Source of the DNA: Alphaproteobacteria bacterium
GTDB lineage: Bacteria > Pseudomonadota > Alphaproteobacteria > Caulobacterales > Aquidulcibacteraceae
Assembly: GCA_016124255.1 (NCBI GenBank)
Contig: WGOB01000027.1
Span: 1-42,418 of the forward strand
Direction of reading: 5' to 3'
Length of the DNA: 42,418 nt
The position numbers and the translations under genes are program-made. A model generated the notes under the pieces. The model made no database searches. It was not told the origin of the DNA and saw only the letters and a program-made list of their open reading frames with translations. Below, piece after piece: positions 26,601-34,393 of the stretch; positions within the stretch are counted from its first letter, which is position 1, and every line of letters starts with the position of its first letter.

Positions 26601-27683
26601 GCCCTCAAAGCGCATACGGCCGTCGCTCATCCGCGCGCGGCCGTCGAGTGTTGCGCGTCCCGCCTCGATGCGCATTTCCGGCGCCAGCGTCTGCAGGCTT
26701 TCTGTGGCGGCGCGCAGCGCCGCGTCGCCGCGTATGCGGAAGCCGTCGTCCATCCGCCCGCTGATGTCGGCGCTCAAATTCTCCGCGCGCACGTGCGCTT
26801 CGAACGGATGATCGTCGCCATCGCCGCGCGCGCCTTCGCCTTCGAGCGTCGCCATCGGTCCCAGGCGCGCGGCGAGCGGCGAAAGCAGCGGCGCGGCGGC
26901 GAACGCGATCCGGGCGCGCCCTTGCCACCGTGCGCGTGTCCATGCGGCGTCGCCCTCTCCCAGCACGGCGTCGCCGACGCGCGCGGCGAGGCGCCCACGT
27001 CCTTCGTCCGGGTCGCCTTCGCCCAGCGCGCGGATCGCCACCGCTTCATCCGGCGCCCCGAGCGCTGCGGAGACGACGCCGCCAGGACGTCCCGCGACCG
27101 ACAGATCGAGCAGGTCGCCGCCGTCGCGGTAGCGCAGGCGGATGGCGTCGGTGTCGGCGTCCGTACGCTGCGCGTCGAGCGTCGCCGCCACGATCGCGCC
27201 GCCCTCGGCGGCGAGGCTGCCGGACACGCGCAGCGTCGCTTCGCGGCCGACGACCGCTTCGCCAAGATGCAGCCGCGAGACCGTGAGCGCGCCGATGCGC
27301 ACGTCGGGCCGAAACCAGCCGCGCGGCCGCGGCGGCGTGAGCGTCGGCTGGCGCGCGATGTCGATCGCTTCGGCCGAAACTGCGCCAAGCACGACATCGC
27401 CGCCCAGCAGCGCCGCGGGCGACCATTCGAGCGTAGCCCCGCGCGCCTCGATCCACACGCCGGCCGCGTCGGCGACGGCGATGCGGTCCGCCCGCAGCGC
27501 GCCGATGTGCGCGCCGCGCACGCCCTCGATGTCAAGTTTGCCGTATCGCCCCACGCTCGCGCCGTCCGCGACCCAGGTGACGACCGTCGCCGCCCCGGGC
27601 CCGAGCGCCCAGCCGAGCGCGCCCAGCACGGCGGCGCCCGCGCCCACGCTGGCCCAGAGCCGCGGCCGTTTGATGTGCGCCAT
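23622..27683 (-). CDS. tamB: TamB translocation and assembly module subunit
   Basis: A 1353-residue inner-membrane-anchored periplasmic protein. One membrane segment lies at about 11-33; the rest is a very long run of beta-strand-rich repeats (AsmA/TamB-like groove proteins) ending in the conserved DUF490 C-terminal domain (about 1030-1353). That domain includes the ...ITFSSDPALPEDEIMPQILFG stretch and a final YFEVSRSGLGEPGAKVEW / SIRWRRDY. TamB works with TamA in outer-membrane protein assembly and lipid transport to the outer membrane. Its ATG overlaps the tamA stop by one base, so the pair is translationally coupled. The length is usual for the family. Confidence 0.9.
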   Translation of the reverse strand: MAHIKRPRLWASVGAGAAVLGALGWALGPGAATVVTWVADGASVGRYGKLDIEGVRGAHIGALRADRIAVADAAGVWIEARGATLEWSPAALLGGDVVLGAVSAEAIDIARQPTLTPPRPRGWFRPDVRIGALTVSRLHLGEAVVGREATLRVSGSLAAEGGAIVAATLDAQRTDADTDAIRLRYRDGGDLLDLSVAGRPGGVVSAALGAPDEAVAIRALGEGDPDEGRGRLAARVGDAVLGEGDAAWTRARWQGRARIAFAAAPLLSPLAARLGPMATLEGEGARGDGDDHPFEAHVRAENLSADISGRMDDGFRIRGDAALRAATESLQTLAPEMRIEAGRATLDGRARMSDGRMRFEGEGEVAGLSVIGLEATAKGPVSFDWRNTRIETAGAFALTPSEAAMSRRLLANGRLSARVVIDRTRSRVDIARASVDSDAVHLSASGQFTRGRGALDGDWRLSRLAAASPEIAGAAQGRWRVARADDAPVRLEVRGGARGFTARQRALAQLMGDAPRLEAEGAFGDGGLMLERARLDGANLRLGARGLVGETLDLRLEAAARGPITFGAAEIDGAVDAAGRLTGAIARPRLLLEANARSFSAAGVAVDAPQVRFAYDARAGRGEAHIAGAIAGTPGEARAQIAADSRAFRFNELTFSAAGFTGQGSAAITTDGPALDLTFAGALDRVIEDARGRIEGAVALTPAPRAPARLVFTTRVRDGAYGDLRGLSGAITLQGPLDQLIARANLRGYADDAALSLDGGGRIAVRDGRVDGTLDWNAQIGDERFATRAPARFSFDGPRVDVAAALHAGDGEADFTYRADARSFAGAARFDRAELSVVSVLFGAHLEGVMSGEASLESAGAGLRGAASLSVDNARLPARMRDPLDVVISATLQPSRLSGSLRARSPDGLDASIEGSAPVVTAARPLRIAITENGEGDARWRASGPADSLWSLVGGLDQTLAGDMRGEGQIRFNAQRLRGEGALTLSNGRFEDKRTGLAFSDVDARVAFTEAGESEFQLTARDAHGGRVTGLGAARGIRSGRMTLRLEDLRFVERSDVTAAASGELELEWTEERAMLSGALTLTEAELTLATRPETIIPTIEVVEINRPGGDFAPERERPRGVIAQLDLALRAPGRVYTRGRGLNAEWSLDARLSGSTAAPRLQGEARLIRGEFDLAGRPFDMTRGRIAFTGALDDTTIDLLAERAAPELTARAAITGRLFEPTITFSSDPALPEDEIMPQILFGRSADELSPLQAAQLAASLAALAGGAAFDIAGMARAAVGLDRFDVRDDGEGVIVSGGRYLTRDVYFEVSRSGLGEPGAKVEWRARPQLSIVTSFQSNEDQRVSIRWRRDY

Positions 27684-29422
27684 CAGAACGCCTGCCCAAG
27701 ACTGAGATAGAGCGCGAACGCGTCCTCGCCGTCGCGCCGATCGAGCGGCGCGGCGATGTCGACGCGAAGCGGCGCAAACCCGAGATCGTAGCGCACGCCG
27801 ATCCCGGCGCCCCAGCGCATGTCCAGTTCGTCGTCGAAGGCCGAGCCGCCATCGACGAACGCAGCCATGCCCCAGCGTTCGCCGAAGCGCACGCGCGCCT
27901 CCGTCGACACTTCAAACAGGGCTTGCCCGCCCACCGGCTCAGCCGCGAGCGGATCGCCGGGAAAGATCGAATTGTGTGCGAACCCGCGTACCGAGCCGCC
28001 GCCGCCGGCGTAGAAGAGGCGGTTCAGCGGCAAATCCGCCTCGTCGCCGCCGAACGGCGCGACATAGCCGGCGCGGGCGCGCGCAGCAAAAGTCACGTTG
28101 TCGATCGCGTCCGGCGTCTCATAAACGCGCGCATCGCCGATGACGCGCGCGAACGCGAGCGTCGCGTCGCCTGTCGAAACCGCGGGCTCCACGCGCAATT
28201 CGAGCACGTGCCCGTCGCGGGCGTCGAGAGGGGTGTTGGTTGTATCGCGGATGACGTCGACGAAGCTGCCGAAAATGTACGCGTTCTCCACGCCGGCGGA
28301 TGCGTCGTAGAATTCTGCGCTGGCGCTCAGCCCGTAGCTCAGCCCGAACGCCTGGCGCGGCTCGGCTTCGATCGCCCACGCCGCGCTCAGCGCATTGCGG
28401 TCGTAGGGTCCCGCGTCTTCGCGCTCCGCCGTCAGCGTGTAGCGCGTCGTCCGTCCGAGCGCGCTGGCGTTCGGCAGCGCCAGTTCCGCGCGCGCTGACT
28501 GCGTCTGGCTTGAGATCACCGCGCCCAGCGTCAGCGTCTCGGCGCGGCGCCACAGATTGCGGCGCGACCATTCGATCTCGACGCCTGCGCCGTCGGTCGT
28601 CGAATAGCCCGCTCCGAGTTCGATCGTGCGCCGTTCGAGCGGCTCCAGAGTCAAGATCACGTCGCGGCGACCCTGCGCGTCGGTTTCGGGCGCGAGCGCG
28701 GCCGCCACGCTGGCGAAGGCGCCGGTGCGCGCCGCGTTGCGCCGCAGCAGCGTCAGCTTCTCCGGCGTGTAGCGTTCCCCCGGCGTCCACGGCGCAAGCC
28801 GCTGCGCCAGCGCATCATCGATGACGCCGTCCGGTGTGAGACGAACACGCCCGAGTTCGGCGACGCCGCCGGCCTTGAACGAAAACGCCACCCGCATCTC
28901 GCCGCTCTCGTGGTCGACGATCGCTTCGCGCGGGCGGGCGGCGGCGTCGGGATAGCCGCGCGCGCGCAGCGTCTGCACCGCGGCGATCTCGGCGCCCAGC
29001 ACGTCCGCCGCGCGCGCAGGCGCGCCGGGCGCGACAAGCCCGAGATCTTCCCGCAACGCCGTGGCCGCCGCGGGTTCCGGCGGATCGCCGTCGAACGCCA
29101 CGCTGGGCGCAGCGAAGACGAAGCGGCGCCCCGGCTCGATCCGCAGCGACGCGCCGTCGTCGTCGGCGACCGGGGTGATCGTCGCCGCATAATATCCTTC
29201 CGAGCGCAGATAGGCGTCGGCGAGGCCGGCGGCTTCTTCCGCCAGGCGTTCGGCGTCAAACAGCGAATCCGGCGCCTCGCGATCCGGGAGGACGTCCGCG
29301 ATGGCCTCCGCCAACTCCTCCTCAACACCATCAATTTCAACAGGATTATCCGCCCACGCTGGCGCGCCGGCCGCCGCGAGGGCGGTCGCCGCGATGACGA
29401 CAAGGAGGCGGTGTCGGGACAT
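27683..29422 (-). CDS. tamA: TamA outer-membrane protein (BamA/Omp85 family)
   Basis: A 579-residue Omp85 protein. A signal peptide is visible (MSRHRLLVVIAATALAAAGAPAWA). Residues about 25-240 are POTRA domains (ERLAEEAAGLADAYLRSEGYY, then a TPDGVIDDALAQRLAPWTPGE unit), and about 250-579 the 16-strand barrel. The barrel has the GGGGSVRGFAHN motif and ends in F, as outer-membrane barrels do. It is upstream of tamB in one transcription unit. The 134 bases to the divergent TetR gene must hold both promoters. Confidence 0.9.
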   Translation of the reverse strand: MSRHRLLVVIAATALAAAGAPAWADNPVEIDGVEEELAEAIADVLPDREAPDSLFDAERLAEEAAGLADAYLRSEGYYAATITPVADDDGASLRIEPGRRFVFAAPSVAFDGDPPEPAAATALREDLGLVAPGAPARAADVLGAEIAAVQTLRARGYPDAAARPREAIVDHESGEMRVAFSFKAGGVAELGRVRLTPDGVIDDALAQRLAPWTPGERYTPEKLTLLRRNAARTGAFASVAAALAPETDAQGRRDVILTLEPLERRTIELGAGYSTTDGAGVEIEWSRRNLWRRAETLTLGAVISSQTQSARAELALPNASALGRTTRYTLTAEREDAGPYDRNALSAAWAIEAEPRQAFGLSYGLSASAEFYDASAGVENAYIFGSFVDVIRDTTNTPLDARDGHVLELRVEPAVSTGDATLAFARVIGDARVYETPDAIDNVTFAARARAGYVAPFGGDEADLPLNRLFYAGGGGSVRGFAHNSIFPGDPLAAEPVGGQALFEVSTEARVRFGERWGMAAFVDGGSAFDDELDMRWGAGIGVRYDLGFAPLRVDIAAPLDRRDGEDAFALYLSLGQAF

Positions 29423-29522
29423 TAGCTGAGCGGGCTCCGGGGCCGGCGAGTCCTCCTGAGATTCGCGGCGCGTGGGTTAACGCCGCCTGACCGTTTCACC
29501 GGACACTGCAGCGGGCAGGGCT

Positions 29523-29550
29523 TGTATATAACTAACCATTCAGTTATAAA
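29523..29550 (+). promoter_or_regulatory. TetR operator over a promoter
   Basis: TATAACT (29527-29533) and AGTTATA (29542-29548) are a perfect 7-base inverted repeat with an 8-base spacer. TTGTAT (29523-29528) and TATAAA (29545-29550), 16 bases apart, fit -35 and -10 elements, which the repeat covers. Transcription would then start at about 29557, the ATG itself. Repressor binding here would block the promoter. TATAAC (29527-29532) is an alternative -10. Confidence 0.65.
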
Positions 29551-29556
29551 GCAGCC

Positions 29557-30198
29557 ATGGCGACGAGCGGGGAACGCAGGACGTGGCGGCGGCGGGCCCA
29601 GGCGCGGCCCGACGAAATCCTCAGCGCCGCCCTCGACGCCTTCATCGCCAGCGGCTTCGACGCCGCAACCATGGACGACATCGCCCGCCGCGCCGGCGTC
29701 ACCAAGGGCGCGCTCTACCTCTATTTCGAGAGCAAGGAGCAGATGCTCCGTGCGCTGATCGATCGCGAGGTGCGCCCGTTGATCGCGCGCGTCGAGGCGC
29801 TGTCGGTGATGGAGACGGACGATCCCGCGGCCCTCATCAAGCAGGCGCTGTTGCTGGTCACAGGCGCGCTCGCCGATCCTCGGCTCTTCGCGCTGCCGCG
29901 CCTCATCATCGCGTTGTCCGGGCGATTTCCCGATGTCGTGAACGGCTACCGCGACGATGTCGTCGGCCCCGCGCGCGCCGCGATCGGACGCCTGGTGATG
30001 CGCGGCCAGGCGCTCGGCCAGTTTCGCGCCGTTGATCCAGTCGCCGCCGCGCGCGCGATCATCGGCCCGATGATGTTCGAGATCATGTGGGCCCACGTGC
30101 TCCACGGCGAAAGCGATCTTGGCCGGAGCGCGGGCTGGATCGAGGCGCAGGTCGACGTGTTGATCAAAGGGCTCGAACCAAGAGGAGCGCAGTCATGA
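29557..30198 (+). CDS. TetR-family repressor of the exporter operon
   Basis: A 213-residue TetR regulator. The HTH is at about 20-65 (EILSAALDAFIASGFDAATM, RRAGVTKGALYLYFESKEQM); the rest is the ligand-binding helical domain. Its stop overlaps the start of the HlyD gene, and the order TetR, HlyD, ABC ATPase, ABC-2 permease is that of E. coli ybiH-ybhGFSR, where the TetR controls a drug-linked exporter. No ribosome-binding sequence precedes the ATG (TTATAAAGCAGCC), and the predicted start of transcription is at the ATG, so it may be leaderless. The palindrome at 29527-29548 is its probable own operator. Confidence 0.88.
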   Translation: MATSGERRTWRRRAQARPDEILSAALDAFIASGFDAATMDDIARRAGVTKGALYLYFESKEQMLRALIDREVRPLIARVEALSVMETDDPAALIKQALLLVTGALADPRLFALPRLIIALSGRFPDVVNGYRDDVVGPARAAIGRLVMRGQALGQFRAVDPVAAARAIIGPMMFEIMWAHVLHGESDLGRSAGWIEAQVDVLIKGLEPRGAQS

Positions 30199-31058
30199 GA
30201 CGGGTCTTGGCGCTGTGCGCGGCGGCGTTGCTGGCGGCCTGCGGCGCGCGCGAAGCGACCACGCTGCAAGGCTACGCAGAGGCCGACTAGGTCTATGTCT
30301 CGCCGCAGGACGCCGGCCTCGTCGCCAGCCTCGATGTGCGCGAAGGCGCAGATGTGGCCGAAGGCGCAGCGCTCTTCACCCTCAATCTGGACCGCGCGCG
30401 CGCTTCGTTCGAGGCAGCTGCCGCCCAGAGCGCCGCCTCCACGGCGCGTCCGCTCGGCGCGGCGCTCGCGGCCGCGCGCGCGAACGCGCGGTTGGCGCAG
30501 GCGACCTACGAGCGCACGCGCACGCTCTACACCGAACGCTTCGTCGCCCAGGCGCGGCTGGATCAGGATGCGGCGGCGCTCGCCGCCGCACGCGCCGAGG
30601 TGCAACGCCTGGAGGCCGAGCGCGCCGCCGCCGCCCAGCGCGACGAGGCGTCCGACGCGCAGGCCGCGCTTGCACGCACCCAATTGCAGGACCGCGCCGT
30701 GCGCGCGCCCGCGGCGGGCCGCGTGGAGCGCATCTTCCGCCGTCCGGGCGAGTTCGTCTCGCCGGGCGAACCGGTGCTGGCGATCCTGCCGCCGGCGAAT
30801 CTCAAGCTGCGTTTCTTCGCGCCGGAGCCGATGCTGGCGTCATTGCGCCTCGGGCAATCGGTCGCCGTGTCATGCGACGGGTGCGCCGATGGCCTCACGG
30901 CGCAAATCTTTTTCATCGACAGCGCCCCGCAATTCACCCCGCCGATCATCTACAGCGTCGAGGAGCGTGAAAAGCTCGTCTATCTCGTGGAAGCGCGCCT
31001 GACGGGGGACGCCGCCTTGCGCCCCGGCCAGCCGCTCACGATCACCGTGTCGCCGTGA
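30195..31058 (+). pseudogene. HlyD/YbhG-type membrane fusion protein, interrupted by an in-frame TAG
   Basis: From ATG 30195 (overlapping the TetR stop) the frame opens with a lipoprotein signal (LALCAAALLAAC) and reads GYAEAD before TAG at 30288-30290, codon 32. The same frame then continues as VYVSPQDAGLVASLDVREG and a full periplasmic adaptor (biotinyl-lipoyl halves, coiled-coil hairpin, beta-barrel) to 31058. Family members have Tyr where the TAG stands (G-Y-x-E-x-x-Y-V-Y-V), so a single base change, TAC or TAT to TAG, explains it. It may be a true nonsense mutation, a suppressed amber or a base-calling error. Otherwise 287 codons are intact and the downstream genes remain in phase. Confidence 0.85.
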
Positions 31059-31999
31059 CAAGCGACGATCTCGTCATCGACGTGCGCGGGCTGACCAAGT
31101 CCTTCGGCGCGCTCACCGCCGTCGATCATGTCGATCTCGCCGTGCCGCGCGGCGCCATCTACGGCTTCCTTGGCCCCAACGGGTCAGGCAAGACGACGAC
31201 GATCCGTTTGGTGTGCGGGCTCCTGAGGCCCGACGCCGGCGAGGGCCGGGTCCTCGGCTTCGACGTCATCAGGGAAAGCGAGGAGATCAAGGTGCGCGTC
31301 GGCTACATGACGCAGCGCTTCTCGCTCTACGAAGATCTTTCCATCCGCGAGAACCTCGCCTTCATCGCGCGCCTTTACGATCTGGACGACGCCGATGCGC
31401 GCGTGGCCGCAGCGCTTGACGATCTGGGCCTCAGCGCGCGCGCAGACCAGCTTGCGGGCAAACTTTCCGGCGGCTGGAAACAGCGCCTCGCGCTCGCCGC
31501 GTGCATGATCCACGATCCCGAACTGCTGCTGCTGGACGAGCCGACGGCCGGCGTCGATCCCAAGGCGCGGCGCGAATTCTGGGATCAGATCCGCAGGTTC
31601 GCGGATCGCGGCGTCACCACGCTCGTCTCCACGCACTACATGGACGAGGCCGTCCAATGCGATTCCATCGCCTACATCGCCTACGGCAAGAAGATTCTCG
31701 ACGCGCCGACCGCGCAGATCCCCGATAAAGTCGGGCTGCACGCGTACCGGCTCCGCGGCGCGCGTGTCGCCGAAGCGCAGGCGGCGCTGGAGCGTGATCC
31801 CGGCGTCGTCTTCGCCACGCGCTTCGGCGCCGATCTGCACGTCGTCGGCAAGGACGAGGCGGCCATCGCACGGCTGGCGAAAGCGGCGGCCGAACGCATT
31901 GGCGCGACGGCCGAGCCCGTCGACGCCGGCCTAGAGGAAGCGTTCATCGGCCTGATGAGCGGCGCCGCCGACAATGCAGCTCCGGGGGCGCCGCGATGA
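31055..31999 (+). CDS. ABC transporter ATP-binding protein (YbhF-like)
   Basis: A 314-residue ABC ATPase. Walker A is GPNGSGKTT (40-48), the signature KLSGGWKQR, Walker B LLLLDEPTAG, and the switch His is in VSTHYMDE. The C-terminal about 90 residues are an accessory domain as in drug and polysaccharide exporters. It energises export through the next gene's permease and the HlyD adaptor. The GTG at 31055 overlaps the HlyD stop (GTGA) and its stop overlaps the permease start (ATGA). Unlike E. coli YbhF it has one nucleotide-binding domain, so two copies would pair. Confidence 0.9.
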   Translation: MTSDDLVIDVRGLTKSFGALTAVDHVDLAVPRGAIYGFLGPNGSGKTTTIRLVCGLLRPDAGEGRVLGFDVIRESEEIKVRVGYMTQRFSLYEDLSIRENLAFIARLYDLDDADARVAAALDDLGLSARADQLAGKLSGGWKQRLALAACMIHDPELLLLDEPTAGVDPKARREFWDQIRRFADRGVTTLVSTHYMDEAVQCDSIAYIAYGKKILDAPTAQIPDKVGLHAYRLRGARVAEAQAALERDPGVVFATRFGADLHVVGKDEAAIARLAKAAAERIGATAEPVDAGLEEAFIGLMSGAADNAAPGAPR

Positions 32000-33129
32000 A
32001 GGCTTTTTCCTGGACGCGTCTGAAGGCCGTGTTCCTCAAGGAATTCGTGCAGATGCGCCGCGACCGGCTGACGTTCGCGATGATGATCGGCATCCCGGTC
32101 CTGCAGCTCTTCCTGTTCGGCTACGCCATCAACACCGATCCCCGCCGCCTGCCGACGGTGGTGGAGATGCGCGAGACCGGCGTGTTCGAACGCTCGTTCC
32201 TGGCCGGCCTCAAGAACTCGACATTTTTCGAGATCGTGGCGACGACGACGCGCGCAGAAGAGGGCGACGCGATGCTGCGCGGCGGCGAGGCCGCGTTCCT
32301 GATCGTCATCCCCGAAGGCTTCGAGCGCCGCCTCGTGCGCGGCGAACGCCCGCAGATTCTGCTCGCCGCGGACGCCTCCGATCCCGTCGCATCCGGGGGC
32401 GCGGTGAACGCCGTGCAGCAGATTGCGGAGCGCGCGCTGGCGCGGGACATGGCGGGGCCCCTGGCGCGCCTTGCGCCGGGCGCGCCGCCGTTCGAGGTCG
32501 TCGTCCACCGACGATACAATCCCGCCGGCGAGACCGCCTACAACATCGTGCCTGGGCTCCTCGGCGTCATCCTCACCATGACGCTGGTGCTGATCACCTC
32601 CATCGCGCTCGCGCGTGAGGGCGAACGCGGCACGCTGGAGACGCTGCTGGCCACGCCCGTGCGCCCGGTCGAGGTCATGCTGGGCAAGACCACGCCCTAC
32701 ATCCTCGTCGGCGCCGTGCAGGTGCTGATCGTGGTGGCGCTGGCGCGGTGGCTGTTCGACGTGCCGTTCCTCGGATCGCCGCTTTTGTTCACGATCGCGA
32801 TTACGCTCTTCCTCTTCACCAATCTGATGCTGGGCTATCTCATCTCCACGATCGCGCGTTCGCAGATGCAGGCGATGCAGATGACGTTCTTCATCTTCCT
32901 GCCGTCGATCCTTCTGTCCGGCTTCATGTTCCCGTTCAGCGCGATGCCGGGTTGGGCGCAGGCGATTGGAGAGGCGTTGCCGCTGACGCACTTCCTGCGC
33001 ATGGTCCGCGAGATCATGCTGAAAGGGGCCGGCATCGGCGACGTCTGGAACGACCTCGCGCCGCTGGCGCTCATTCTCGCCGTCCTCTCGACCCTCGCAC
33101 TCCTCCGCTACCGCCGCACGCTGGATTGA
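31996..33129 (+). CDS. ABC-2 type permease (YbhS/YbhR-like)
   Basis: A 377-residue membrane protein: one N-terminal helix (about 28-48), a large periplasmic domain (about 50-175), then about five membrane segments (NIVPGLLGVILTMTLVLI, YILVGAVQVLIVVALA, ITLFLFTNLMLGYLI, FFIFLPSILLSGFMFP). This is the ABC-2 exporter layout; the LLSGFMFPFSAMP block is family-typical. E. coli has two permeases here and this operon only one, so it should work as a homodimer. It shares ATGA with the ATPase and is the last gene before the tRNA. Confidence 0.88.
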   Translation: MKAFSWTRLKAVFLKEFVQMRRDRLTFAMMIGIPVLQLFLFGYAINTDPRRLPTVVEMRETGVFERSFLAGLKNSTFFEIVATTTRAEEGDAMLRGGEAAFLIVIPEGFERRLVRGERPQILLAADASDPVASGGAVNAVQQIAERALARDMAGPLARLAPGAPPFEVVVHRRYNPAGETAYNIVPGLLGVILTMTLVLITSIALAREGERGTLETLLATPVRPVEVMLGKTTPYILVGAVQVLIVVALARWLFDVPFLGSPLLFTIAITLFLFTNLMLGYLISTIARSQMQAMQMTFFIFLPSILLSGFMFPFSAMPGWAQAIGEALPLTHFLRMVREIMLKGAGIGDVWNDLAPLALILAVLSTLALLRYRRTLD

Positions 33130-33142
33130 TCCCGAAGAGGAA

Positions 33143-33217
<75 letters not shown>

Positions 33218-33223
33218 GGGAGG

Positions 33224-33257
33224 GGCGCGCTATAGCGCGCCGACGCCGGCCTGGAAA
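33224..33257 (-). promoter_or_regulatory. tRNA-Thr promoter with a palindromic -10 region
   Basis: On the minus strand TTTCCA (33257-33252) and TATAGC (33234-33229) are 17 bases apart, and transcription would start about 5 bases before the tRNA. The -10 sits inside the perfect 18-base palindrome GGCGCGCTATAGCGCGCC (33224-33241). A GC-rich stretch after the -10 is typical of stable-RNA promoters under stringent control. Confidence 0.6.
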
Positions 33258-33265
33258 GAGCCGGG

Positions 33266-34393
33266 TCAGGGCTTTGGCGGCGCGCCCAGCCCGGGGCTCA
33301 GAGGCCCATCGAACGGCGCCGGCGGCGGCGGCGCGGGGTCTTCCAGCCCGCACATGCTCTTTACCGCGCTCCAGTCCTGCGCCGTCATCGCCGCCGGACG
33401 CCCCGGCCGGGCCGCGCCGGCCAGCGCCTCTGCGCGTCGGCTGGGGTCGGGGTGGGTGCTGAGAAGCTCCGGCAGCCCCAGACCCGCGCCGGACATCTCC
33501 GCCACGCGTCGGAAGAACGCGGCAAGGCCCCCCGGATCGAGGCCCGCCTGATCGAGCGCGCGCACCGCGAACCGATCCGCCGCGCTCTCGAAGCCGCGGT
33601 CATGCCGCAGCGAGACGACGTTGAACGAGGCGAGCGTCAGCCCCGCGCCCTGGCCGCCGAGCACGATGTCGATGAAGACGCCGATGCCCATGTTCTTGAT
33701 CAGCGACACCATCACATGATCTTCCGCCACGTGCCCCATCTCGTGCGCGATCACGCCGGCGAGTTCGTCGGGCGTATCCAGCAAATCGATCAGATTGTCG
33801 GTGACGATGATGCGCCCGCCCGGCGTCGCGAACGCATTGGAGAAATCCGCTTCCACAACATGAATGTCGTAGCGCGCCGGACTGACGCCGGCGGCTTCGC
33901 CGATGCGGTCGGTGAGATCGAACAGCGCCGCGAGCCCTTCCGCATCGCGCGGTCCTGACGGGCACGGGCTGACGAGGTAGGAAAGCTGCGCTTCGGCAAT
34001 CATCTGCACGCGCGCGACGAAGTCCGGCGGTGCGTTGCGGGCGATCGGTTCTGCGAGGCGCGCCGCGCCGTACACGGTCGTCACGGTCATGACCGCCGCG
34101 AACGCCATCAGCGCGATGACGAGCCCGAACCGCTGCGAGCGCAGCCGGAACAGATGCGGCGCCGCTGCGCGGACGTCTGCGGCGGTTTCCGCGTCGAGCG
34201 TAAGGCGCGCGCCGGACTCTGGTTTGCGCTTGAGCACGACCGGGCCGACGCGATCGTCGGCGCGGGCGATTTCGTCCCACGGCCAGAGCTGCGTCCCGCC
34301 CTCAAGCTGCAAGGCAAGCCCGTCGCGCTGCGCCTCGACCTCGATCTCGACGGCGACCGCGGCGAGGCCGTTCACATAGCGGGCGCGCGCCAT
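33266..34393 (-). CDS. M48-family metalloprotease, membrane-anchored
   Basis: A 375-residue zinc protease. Residues 1-85 are an N-terminal cytoplasmic-like domain (WPWDEIARADDR), one membrane helix lies at about 88-110, then the peptidase domain with HEMGH at 217-221 and the third-ligand region FESAADRFA, followed by STHPDPSRRAEAL. Related enzymes (HtpX, BepA, LoiP) degrade misfolded membrane or outer-membrane proteins. The start overlaps the DUF898 stop by one base (TGATG), so the two are coupled. The tail is Pro-rich. Confidence 0.9.
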   Translation of the reverse strand: MARARYVNGLAAVAVEIEVEAQRDGLALQLEGGTQLWPWDEIARADDRVGPVVLKRKPESGARLTLDAETAADVRAAAPHLFRLRSQRFGLVIALMAFAAVMTVTTVYGAARLAEPIARNAPPDFVARVQMIAEAQLSYLVSPCPSGPRDAEGLAALFDLTDRIGEAAGVSPARYDIHVVEADFSNAFATPGGRIIVTDNLIDLLDTPDELAGVIAHEMGHVAEDHVMVSLIKNMGIGVFIDIVLGGQGAGLTLASFNVVSLRHDRGFESAADRFAVRALDQAGLDPGGLAAFFRRVAEMSGAGLGLPELLSTHPDPSRRAEALAGAARPGRPAAMTAQDWSAVKSMCGLEDPAPPPPAPFDGPLSPGLGAPPKP

